From Epichloe hybrida (Eukaryota; Ascomycota; Sordariomycetes; Hypocreales; Clavicipitaceae): 64,000 bases of DNA. The position numbers and the translations under genes were made by a program. Shown here in pieces: positions 47,807-57,321 of this stretch (the first letter of the stretch is position 1; every line of letters starts with the position of its first letter). The notes under the pieces are model-generated. The model saw nothing but the letters and a program-made list of their open reading frames with translations. It had not been told where the DNA came from and did no database searches. Location of the stretch: assembly GCA_019022495.1 (NCBI GenBank), contig JAFEKR010000011.1, positions 1 through 64,000 on the forward strand, in the 5' to 3' direction.

Positions 47807-48779
47807 TTAGTTCAGGGCTTTGGCCTTGATATCGGAAACGACCTTGGCGTTGATGCCACGGTATTTGAGGGCCTTGGCTTTGAAATCGCCGTTGACGTCG
47901 ATCTTGGCCTTCAAGTCGGCGTTGGCGTTGGCGTTGGCGTTGGCCTTGATATCAGCATTAGCGTTGGCCTTGACATCGGCGTTGGCGTTGGCCTTAACAC
48001 CGGCGTCAGCCTTGACATCGGCGTTAGCCTTGATATTAGCATCGGCGTTGGCCTTGACATTAGCATTGACATCGGCGTCGGCCTTGACATCAGCGTTGGC
48101 CTTGCCATTGGCGTTAGCCTTGACATCAGCATCGACGTTGGCCTTAACATCAGCGTTAGCCTTGACATTGGCGTTAGCCTTGACATTAGCATCGACGTTG
48201 GCCTTAACACCGGCGTTAGCCTTGACATCGGCGTTGGCCTTAAAGTCGGCGTTGGCCTTAGCTTTCAAGTCGCCGTTCATGTTGGCCTTGACGTCGCCGT
48301 CGTTGGCCTTCAAGTCGCCGTCTTCAGAAGCAACGTCACACGCGTCGGTGTCGGCGTCCGCGCCGCGACGGTCAAGCCCATCAGCTTTGGCATCAGCGTT
48401 GGCGTTGGCTTTGGCATCGGCGCTGACCATTGCTGACAGCTCGGCAACAAGGTCATCGATGTCGGCGTTGGCGTCAACGGCACGGCGGGTGAGGGCCTCG
48501 AGCTTGGCATCCACGTTCGCCTCCAAGTCCGCGTCGGCAATATCCGCAGAGGTGCCGCGGTTGGTCAGCTTCTCGACCTCGGAGAAGATGCCTCCTTTGA
48601 CGGGGATGGCGTGGTTGACGACGGAGTTGATGTTATTGTTGTCGCGACCCTGATCATGGAGCAGTGGTTAGCGTGTCTTGGTATACCATCTTTCTTACTT
48701 TGTGCACTTCTGCCGTTCTTACGTTGATGGGTGCAGCAGCAGCCACCGAGCAAAGAGACAAGACGCCGATGAACTTCAT
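47807..48779 (-). CDS. Secreted Ala/Asn/Lys/Asp-rich hexapeptide-repeat protein, unknown function
   Basis: Two exons, 48779-48723 and 48649-47807, encode 299 residues. The first exon ends exactly after MKFIGVLSLCSVAAAAPIN, a clear signal peptide with likely cleavage after the Ala run. The mature part begins GRDNNNINSVVNHAIPVKGG. A middle segment has two dibasic sites (LTRR, GLDRR) of the kind cut by Kex2. From about residue 165 to 285 the protein consists of some 17 units of six or eight residues, VKANAD or VKANADAN with small changes (FKANAD, VKANAG, IKANAD). The sequence is very hydrophilic and Ala-rich, and carries only one Cys in the mature part (DACDV). I recognise no family. A cell-wall, effector-like or stress-protective role is possible but unsupported. 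A TATA-like site lies upstream. Confidence 0.82.
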
Positions 48780-50672
48780 TGTGAGAATTATGTTGAGCGA
48801 GTGGACTTGAGTACTAGTGGTAACTGGGGGTGTAAAGAATGGACAGGGCCGGCTGAATGAAAGAACTGCTGAGCAAAGACAATGAATACACGAAGGTGTA
48901 GTAAAGCGACGCAAAGGCTAACTATATACAAGATCAACACTTCACGGCCCGGAGACCAGGAGTCATCACGATAGCCATGACCCAAGCAACATCCGACACA
49001 ACCACGCTGGGACACGACAAGGTCCGCCATGTAATTCGAAGAAAAGAGAGGAGGAAAAAAAAAATAGAAGAAAAATTGCACCTCTTTCCGTCGATGTCTC
49101 ATAATTGTCCCACTTGGCCCAGGCCTCGAAGAAGTCTACTTGTCGCCGCTTCACATGCACCGTTGCATCGACATTGGACGGACCGTTGGTCGCGATATCT
49201 ACCCACCCTATTTGGAGTTCGCGGTCTCAGACAATGCAGTACGAAGGCTGGCCCGAGACAAACCATGCATGGGGTCTTCTTTTTGCCGGCCAGTCGAGTC
49301 TTCTGGTGTCGTACTGGGTCATTTGGCAAACTGTCCATAGTCTTGATGTCGTTTGTTAGCCATGTTTGAGCATGAAGATATGGAGTATATACGGACTACC
49401 GTATACCCACCCACAACGGAGCATACATACATACATGTAGTAGCCACTTGTTCAGGGGTAAAAAACGACCTCGGCTGGCCAGCAACGGCAGTTGGCGTTA
49501 GTTCTACATACTCGGTAATTGCTGCCAATACTCCGTACATATTTCGAGCTTGCAGGGGGTCTCGAGCCGAATGATTAGGGGGCGTTGTGGGGTTGCGGTC
49601 GAACGGAGCCCAAACAGAGACGGAGGAAGTGAATCGGTATTTGGCATTTGGTTCGGGGCGCCGCGCTTGGGCTAAGTCAGCAGCGGACACGATGGTTATC
49701 AGATGAAACAGATATTAGATCGATTGTCGGATCCCTTGTCCCCGGCGGACCTGGATCCGCACACGGTGACATGATAAAAAAGATGTCCGGATAACTCGAC
49801 GTTTCAAGGAGACCCGGTGCTCGCCTCGTCCTGAGGGTCCGTCCATCCAGGCTGAAAGACGACAAATGAGGTGCCGCCCCTGCACATCATTTTCGCGATC
49901 GTCGCGCTCTGGTCCAGTTTACATTGTCGTAGGGGCAGACTGTGTTTCGTAAAACGGTCATGATATGATGGGCAGTTGTGAAGGTTGCAAGTGCAAGATG
50001 AGCAAGATGAGCAAGATGAGGCGGGAAAGTCGACGTGCTCCTTTGCTCCTTCCTGACCAGTGTTTTTTTGACTGGACTCCACTGTGACGCGTCGTTTTCG
50101 GCCGAGGGGGCTGAATCACTGAATCCCTCCCTGGCCTCAAGATGCTGACATCTACCAAGGGTGTATCGGCAAAAGAGGTCAATATTAATGTTGGAAGTTG
50201 AACAGAGGACATGTCGCCCAGATCATGTCTTCCTTCCTCCTCCTTCCTCCTCCTTCTTCTCCCTCCTTCTTCCCAGCCAGAGAAGAGCTCGAAGCACTCG
50301 AAGCGCGAGAGGGCCACTACCATGTCTGGTTTGTGGTTCATGTATGTGAACTTGTCTGGACTGAACTCGACTCGGCTCGGCTCGTGGAGTTTGGCGGCCA
50401 GGTCTTTGCAAACATTCCGTCGAGTGAAGTCACACACCTATGGTACAAATGGAACATGGTTGTTGACAAGAGACTCGCGACTCTATGTACGGTCGCGGAA
50501 CAGCTGCCATTGCAACGATTTATTTGCCCGTCAAGATCAAGTACATACGTCAAACCTCTTTTTCAGTAATCTAATTGGTCCATAAAAGGGGAAATAACAG
50601 GTGGTGTGCGATTCAGCCATGTCAGCGACTTCGGCATTCGCATTCGTCACATGAACTTTTATAAGAGGGGAG
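48780..50672. other. Long intergenic region upstream of the KANAD-repeat gene
   Basis: About 1.9 kb without a recognisable gene. It includes an A-tract (49057-49066), a CATA repeat (49424-49436), ACTCCGTA-type words (about 49530), a GAGCAAGAT triplication (about 49998-50021) and a CTT-rich run (50229-50275). Open frames of up to 159 codons exist on both strands, but none shows domain features. Confidence 0.5.
48923..48929 (-). promoter_or_regulatory. TATA-like box of the KANAD-repeat gene
   Basis: TATATAG on the minus strand lies about 145 bases upstream of the start codon. This is consistent with an inducible or strongly expressed promoter. It is a sequence match only. Confidence 0.4.
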
Positions 50673-50681
50673 GGGGGATGG

Positions 50682-50815
50682 CAACACGTAAACATGCAGT
50701 AGTGATTTTTCAATCATGCAGTAGTAACTAGGCCCAAAACGGAAGAAGTACCCACGCCCGCAAATTTGTAAGGGGAGTGACCTCCCGCAATTCATGCATT
50801 CCACACCACCAATTT
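50682..50815 (+). repeat. Left terminal inverted repeat of the MULE (134 bp)
   Basis: It begins CAACACGTAAACATGC and ends CACACCACCAATTT. It pairs with 53536-53669 in 133 of 134 positions. Confidence 0.95.
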
Positions 50816-50884
50816 CCTCTGCATACCGATTTTTTTCCTCGCGTTCCACACCACCACAAATGCCGCACCGCGAGAGAATTCGCG

Positions 50885-53478
50885 ATGGACTCGCAAACGC
50901 TATTAACGCCATACGTCATCCCGATATCTCAAATTGAGGGCCAATACCAGCGAATCAAAGATGCGATAACCGTAATTCAAGACCATCAGCTTCTTGAAGG
51001 TTTTGTGTGTAATATTGGCAGCAGACAACGCAATCCTCGCACAACTATCACAAGCTTCGTATCGTTACAATGTCAGCAAGGTGGTACTTATCGCAAGTAG
51101 TCTGATAATAAGGACATCTATCAGACCTCTTCACATAAGAGTAAATGCCCTTTTCAAGCCCGAATTATTTATAATAAGGATCACGAAGCCTATGATCTTA
51201 AGGTTATAGATTCCTGTCATAACCACGAACGAATATCTTCTCTTGTTAGTTCAAGCACATTACGGCAACGAAGCCAGCGAGAATTCGGTCCCACAAGGCT
51301 TCTTAAGATAATAGAAACGAAGAGCAAGGGAACACAACTAACAGCGAAGCAAATTGCTGAGCAAATTACGCGTGAGCATCCTCAACTTCTGATCAATGCC
51401 CTGGATGTTTTTTTCTATCAAAGAAAGCTACGATTAGGCGAATATCACGCTGGAACATCAACACAAGCCTTTGTAGAGATCCTCTCTACAGATAACCGTA
51501 TATTCCACTATGAAATTCATCGCAGCAACACAGGAAAAATTGACCGGGTGTTCTGGACCTATCATAACTGCATTGAAGATTGGAGGAGAAATCCAGAGCT
51601 ATTGCAGATGGATAACACATACAAGGTTAACCGCTTTAACCTCCCACTAATGCAAGTCACTGGTATCTCAGCATTACATACAAATTTCAGTGTTGCATTT
51701 GGATTAGCAGCTCGCGAGGACATTGAGGCCTATACGTGGTTTCTCTCAGCGCTTCGAGCAGCACAAGTGAAGGCTCAAATCAGTCACCCGTCTATCATTA
51801 TTACAGATTTCGAATCTGCGCTAAAGACCTCTCTTCGAAATACCTTCCCGTACACTCAGCAGCAAATTTGCGTGTGGCACATACTGAAGAATATTGTGCT
51901 AAATATCAAGAAGAAATGGAACGGAAGTCTCGAGGGGTGCGAAATTATCAAGAGTCAAAAGAAGAAAAAGGCACGCAAGCCAACGGCAAAACAACGAGAA
52001 AAATGGAAGGACGGCGATGATGAAATTGAGCATAGTTTGCCTACAGCAGTAGGTGATGATAAAGACGAACAAAGTGGTTTTATTGCTTCGCAGGCACTTC
52101 AATCATCACCTTCTTCTTCCTTTGATAATACCGCTGATGGTATTCTCAAAGCTTGGACTGCTGTTATACGGGCTTCTTCAGAGGAGGAGTTTTTGGCCCG
52201 ATGGAATCATCTCTGTGCGACGTTTCCTGACCAGCAGCGTGAGATTAGATTCCTGTATAATCTCTATGTGATTTACTGCTAATTACTACATCTTAGCTAT
52301 CCTTGACTACCTTAACGAGACCTATATGCCGTGGCGAGACCAATTTGCCGACTATGCCCTAAAAACCTACCTCAACTTCGGCATTTAAGCCTCCCAAAGA
52401 GTCGAGAGCTCACATCACAAGCTAAAGAGGCGTGTGAGGCATCCATTTATTGATCTCTGTGAGCTTCATGACGCGATTTGGGATACAACTCATGATCATA
52501 AGAAGCGCCTCGCTGTGCAATTTAACAGGGAATTCTCTCGCCGCAAGGTTGCTTGGGATAAATTCGAAGTAATTCGGAACCTTATGCTTCGCATCGGGTG
52601 GCGGGCGATGGACATCGTGATAGAGCAAGTTAAGCTTGCCCTTAATGCCGTGAAGAAAAGAGCTTAAACACAGCGTGCTATAGAGCCCTATGGTGGCCGT
52701 TTTGAAAAGCAGTTTAGGCTCCCTTGCAAGCATACAATTATTAATAGAATTAATGCTGGACTGCCTCTTGAGATGAAAGATATTCACTGTCATTGTGGCT
52801 CAAAGCAATAACAGTACGTTCTTCACGTTTCTCACGAATAATAGCTAATAATTATCGCAGCCCGAAGAGCAAGAGCTGCTTAATGCGTATCGCGAGCCCG
52901 ATCCTGATAATGTACGACATCGAAGTCAACCATTGAACAAGCCAAAGCCGCACTTACCGATCGAGTCTCATACAGGCAGAATACTAAGCGTTCATGAGCG
53001 TGAGGGGAATGCAATTGCTGCCCTTGTTCGTCAAGTTAAGGCTTCTACAGCAAGAGCATCATCAGGTGCATCATCATCAAGCCACGGCGGCAGCGTTCAA
53101 AAGAGAGGGAAAAGGGCTCGTGATGATAGTGCGAAGCGAATTCAAGAGCTTCAAACCACTGTAGCGAGGATGACAGGCACTATTAAGGCTCTTTAGACAT
53201 CACAGCTTATATCACAAGCTACAACACAGCTTACAACACAAGCTACGATGCAGAATCAGCCGTGCTATCACCAAATGCCTCATTTGCAGGCACCTTGGCC
53301 GCCTCAACCGCCTCAACCGCCTTAAATGGTTCAAGATGGCAGGAATTTTTACTTAACAGCCCGGGTACCTCAAGTCTATCATAATCAGAGTGCTAGGCTA
53401 AGTTCCTTAGCTTCTCAAGTAAATCAGGGCACAGGAACTAGCCAGTCCACTCAGTGGAATTATTACAGGCCACAATAA
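50885..53478 (+). pseudogene. MULE transposase, inactivated by in-frame stops
   Basis: From ATG 50885 a frame runs to the donor GTGAGA at 52239; a 58-base intron (branch CTGCTAATTAC, acceptor CTTAG at 52296) leads into a second exon, and a further intron probably lies at about 52810-52860. The protein starts MDSQTLLTPYVIPIS and has a FAR1/WRKY-GCM-like zinc region (LQCQQGG, KCPFQ, CHNHE). The MULE core is MDNTYKVN (first Asp), IIITDFESAL (second Asp), CVWHI, and VESSHHKLKR (Glu). Stops occur at 51098 (TAG), 52386, 52665, 52809 (TAA), 53194 (TAG) and 53323 (TAA). Each is one C-to-T change from CAG or CAA. No mobility is expected unless another copy supplies transposase. Confidence 0.88.
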
Positions 53479-53535
53479 AAGCTCTGCATCTCCATAAGAA
53501 GCCCAAAACGCGTTTTCCCTCTTATGTGCACATTC

Positions 53536-53669
53536 AAATTGGTGGTGTGGAATGCATGAATTGCGGGAGGTCACTCCCCTTACAAATTTGCGGGCGCGGG
53601 TACTTCTTCCGTTTTGGGCCTAGTTACTACTGCATGATTGAAAAATCACTACTGCATGTTTACGTGTTG
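53536..53669 (-). repeat. Right terminal inverted repeat of the MULE (134 bp)
   Basis: It begins AAATTGGTGGTGTGG and ends GTTTACGTGTTG on the plus strand, the reverse complement of the left repeat apart from one base. Confidence 0.95.
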
Positions 53670-53937
53670 GGGGGATGGATGCGTTACATCATGGTGACTG
53701 ACACGTGGTTTTTTTTTTTTTTTTTTTTTGGGAGAGACGATGAGCGATAAGCGAGTATGCGATGACCATCATCTACCCCATTCTCTTCGAGTGTGAAAAA
53801 TCATTCGAGTTCAGATCGTCCCGACTCCGCATTTCATTTCTTCATCAATGTGGTGAGCAAGTGGTCGTCCTCAATGCTCATCACAAAGACAGAGACACCC
53901 CCCCAAGTGCGACTATGCTCGAGCTCATCCCGCCCCA

Positions 53938-55265
53938 TCATTTCGATCCAGTTGTAACATGTTCAATGGGATGTTGAAAAACGTCCCTGGCCAACTCGGC
54001 TTGATATATCAACGTCAACGCCTGCGCGGTCGGTAGGTTGAGTCGGCCGGTCCTCAGTTGAAGCAGTCTATAGCACTCGGCCAGGAACTTGCGTCCCATG
54101 TCCCGGCTGGCGACAGACCCCTGAGTATATTCTTGCGATAGAAACTAGATTGTGTGCAGAAGAGACCAATTAGTAGACGCAAATAGAAAAAAAAGTCCTT
54201 TTCCACGAGAGAGGAAAAGGAGGCAGGGAACGGTCCCACGAAACTGAAACGAGAAGAAAGAAACCAAAAGAAGAGTACTAACACATTGCTGTGCACAAAT
54301 TGCATTCACAAGGAGATCGGAGCAGTAGATTCCGCTGGCTGCGTCACCCTTGTTCATTTCATCGATAAAACTTTGAAAGTGGATTGTAGGTAGAAGAATC
54401 GGCCTCTCGAGAATAAAGTACTGAGAAATCAAGTGGGAGACTACGTGGTCTGGAGCAACGGCGGTCCAGGGTAAAGCATCAACCTGGACTGGATTCCCAA
54501 GTGCAGGCCAGGCTTCCGACACGGGATCAAGCTGGGGATCAATACGAAGTGCTGGCGTTGTCCGAGTCTCTGTTCCCGTATCGGTGGTGCAGGACAGACT
54601 GTCCGTCGACGGAAAGTAGCTGCCGTATGCTTCAATCGAGTCGTCACACGACCGGATATGGGTGATGATTCTGTCCACCTCCTCAGGGGAACCGAGTCGT
54701 ATGTGCTGGATGAGCTTGTTGAGCTTGCCGAGCTCCCCCTCCCGCAAGCTGTACCTCCTCCTCAGGGCCGAAAAGCGCGTCTCGCCCGAGTCGGTGATGT
54801 ATGTGCATTCTGCTTGTTGCCGGAGGCAGTGCGAGCATGACGGTCGTTTCCCATCACACTGAAGGGAGAATGTATCATTCTGGCTTTAGAAACGGTGTGT
54901 CGCGGCACAGGGTGGACAGGGTGGACAGGAGAAAAGCAGCCAGTCTATCTTCGAGGGGAAAAGAGGGAAGGCGGGAGAGGAGGGAAAGAGAGGGGTAAAG
55001 GGGGAAAGAGGAGGAAAGAGGGGGGATGTGGCAGCAAGATGATGGATGGTATTGACGTTGATTTGCATACCTTGCATTTCTGGCGACGACACGCCTCACA
55101 CGCGGCTCTGACGGACTTGGAGGCTCGCCGACCACTCGCCGACGATGTGGCCAATCCGTTATTACTCGCTTCCGACGTAATAGATCGTTCTCGGTCATTA
55201 TCGTTTCCGTTTGCCAGGGGACTTGTAGACCTCCTGGGCAGCAGTCTCCGGAAGGTCTGCTCCAT
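53938..55265 (-). CDS. Short Zn2Cys6 transcription regulator
   Basis: Three exons, 55265-55071, 54858-54283 and 54144-53938, encode 325 residues. The binuclear zinc cluster is split by the first intron: RAACEACRRQKCK joins CDGKRPSCSHCLRQQAEC. A short linker (ALRRRYSLREGELGKLNKLI) follows, as in fungal regulators with a dimerisation helix. The middle has the start of the fungal regulatory domain (SQYFILERPILLPTIHFQSF, LLVNAICAQQCFLSQEYTQ, FLAECYRLLQL, LPTAQALTLIYQAELARDVF). The frame then stops (VTTGSK), while related proteins usually continue for several hundred residues. It may be a truncated gene or a short form. A MULE lies 268 bases beyond the stop. Donor 2 (GTTAGT) was chosen because it keeps the conserved block in frame. 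Confidence 0.78.
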
Positions 55266-57321
55266 GACTTTGACCTGACTTTAGGCGAGGGCCGCCCAAG
55301 GTCCAAAAAGGTCCAACAACGGCGCGACCGGTAGTATTTTTCTTGTGGCGGTGAGAGGAAGAAACCAAACCAAAACAAGCAATCTAAACAGATACACGAA
55401 GAAGAATCGTCGGGGCCGTTTTGACGGATAAACATTACGCGGGAGAGATGGAGAGGGAAGGATCACTGGCAACTGCTGGACCACGGCCACAACCCCTCGC
55501 GATGACCAATAGTCAGACTCGATACTCGATCTCCGCGGAGTATCTGGATCAATGCAAGTCCAAGTCCAAGTCCACCAAGGCGTCGTGGGAACGGGGTGCT
55601 GGGCTGGGTTAGCAAGCGGAAGCAGCGTCACTCGACACAAATCGCTTGCTTCTACAATGCGGCATCATGCTGGGTGGGCATCAATGGCGAAGACAGAATA
55701 ATAAAAAATGACTCTGAACCCCGAGAGTACATAGAGAGAAGGGTCCGGTACGGATTACGTGGGTGGCATCACTGGCATGGATCTTGGCTGGACGGACCAC
55801 CATGTGTTGCGCCCAGCTATTAACCCGTACTTCTACGGAGTATTATTCTTCTTCTTCTCGACGTGCGACCAGGCACCAACCATGTCGCCCACCGTATTGG
55901 TTCTCGTATAATAATAAGTGTCCGAAGGAAGTGGCTGGAGACAAAACAGCCAGACCTTGCTTCTCAACAGCTTGCTCAACTCCAATACCATTCTCCTTGT
56001 GCAAGAAACAACCCCGAGAAACGCGACGACTCCAAGACTGGGAAGCCCTCTCCCTCCCCTCATCCATTTCATAGGCCTGTCTTGACAAAGGGGAAATACT
56101 TCAAAGAGACCTTGCCCCGTCTTACTCGACTATGTAATGTAATTTTGGATCGGCCGATGGCGACGAGAGCCATGATTGGACCGATATGACGGAGACGATT
56201 CCGTTCGCTTGCACGAATAATGGGCCCTCAGCCGCCGTCGCTTTGGTATTTTTTTCTATTTTTTTTTCTATTTTAATTTTCTATTTTAATTTTCTATTTT
56301 CTTATCTTTTTTTTTTCCCCTCAAATTTTCCGCCTTGTTCCCATCAAGTCATCACCTCTGTCTCTTGTCTTCTGCTTGCTCGACCCGACTCAGCAATACT
56401 TGGACATGTGGACTCTTTCGTCGTAGCGCGTTTTCGACCTGGTTTCGTTTTGTTCATGTACGACCACAACACGTGAAAATAAAGATGATGGGGAAGAAGA
56501 CGTCCTTCTACCCGTTTCCCATCACGCTGGAAAACGATTCAGCGGAGATGGCGATTCCCTGGCCATGACGAGCTCACGACGTCGTCCATCTTGCCCCCGG
56601 ACTTGCCGTCTTGAAGACGTCCGATCGGAAGGAAAGACGTCCACGCGATGCCCGAAATCCATGTGTAAACTCTTTAAACCCGACCGGCGAGAACTAGAAT
56701 CATCCATCTGACTGATGATCTTGGACCACTTTGGCATCCAGTTGCCCATCTCAGGTCTGAGTCATGATAGATCCTGGCCCTTGCAGTGCGTTTGTCGTCG
56801 CAAACCTTGCCCCTTTTGAAGTAGGAGCGTCTGCGGAAGCTGCGGAGATATAAGCTACCAAGAGATGTGGTATCATCTTGCGACGTTGACATGATGCATC
56901 TACGAGAACACACAAAAGTTTTGTGACACGCTCAACGGAGGACAATCCGCTTGACGCTTCTTTCGGACGAACGACCAATTTCCGCGTATAAGACGTTTCG
57001 ACAATTCGCAACTTGTGACCGGCTCGCCGATTGAATACATCACTTAGGGCCTTTTTCGGTCCAATATGATGCCACATACGGACGGATCCAGTCGTTTTTG
57101 ACCCAATCAAGGTGTCATGGAGTTCAAGAAGCAGAGGATACATTTTACAGAGTGCCTGTGAGTACAAAGTAGGTGAAGAGGAATTTAAAACGTGTATAAG
57201 AGGCATGAATACTCTAAGCAGTCTGCACTCTCCCCCTCCCCCCCCCTATCTTGCAGCCAATTTCATGACTGACCATGTCCGAAAATGAAGGCCATGAGTT
57301 GACCACCAAAGATGCCCTTTG
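55266..57321. other. Long intergenic region between the Zn2Cys6 gene and the nitrate reductase relic
   Basis: It contains a T/A-rich block with TTTTCTATTTTAA repeats (about 56247-56320), ACGGAGTA near 55834 and a C-run near 57236-57246. An open frame of 151 codons on the minus strand (56751-57206) has no recognisable features. No gene is supported. Confidence 0.5.

Larger units (their letters stand above)
50682..53669 (+). mobile_element. Mutator-like (MULE, Hop-type) DNA transposon, 2,988 bp
   Basis: The element is bounded by 134-bp terminal inverted repeats (50682-50815 and 53536-53669) that differ at one position (CCCACGCCC against CCCGCGCCC). A perfect 9-bp direct repeat GGGGGATGG flanks it (50673-50681 and 53670-53678). 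A long inverted repeat, a 9-bp target duplication and a transposase with a MULE core place it in the Mutator superfamily. Fungal relatives include Hop of Fusarium. Its base composition is close to that of the host genes, quite unlike the RIP-burned island on the left. Confidence 0.95.

Noticed and set aside
49804..50437. Overlapping minus-strand frames of up to 159 codons
   Set aside because: The readings are Arg/Glu/Ser-rich and derive from a CTT/TCC-rich simple sequence. No splice-supported gene was found.
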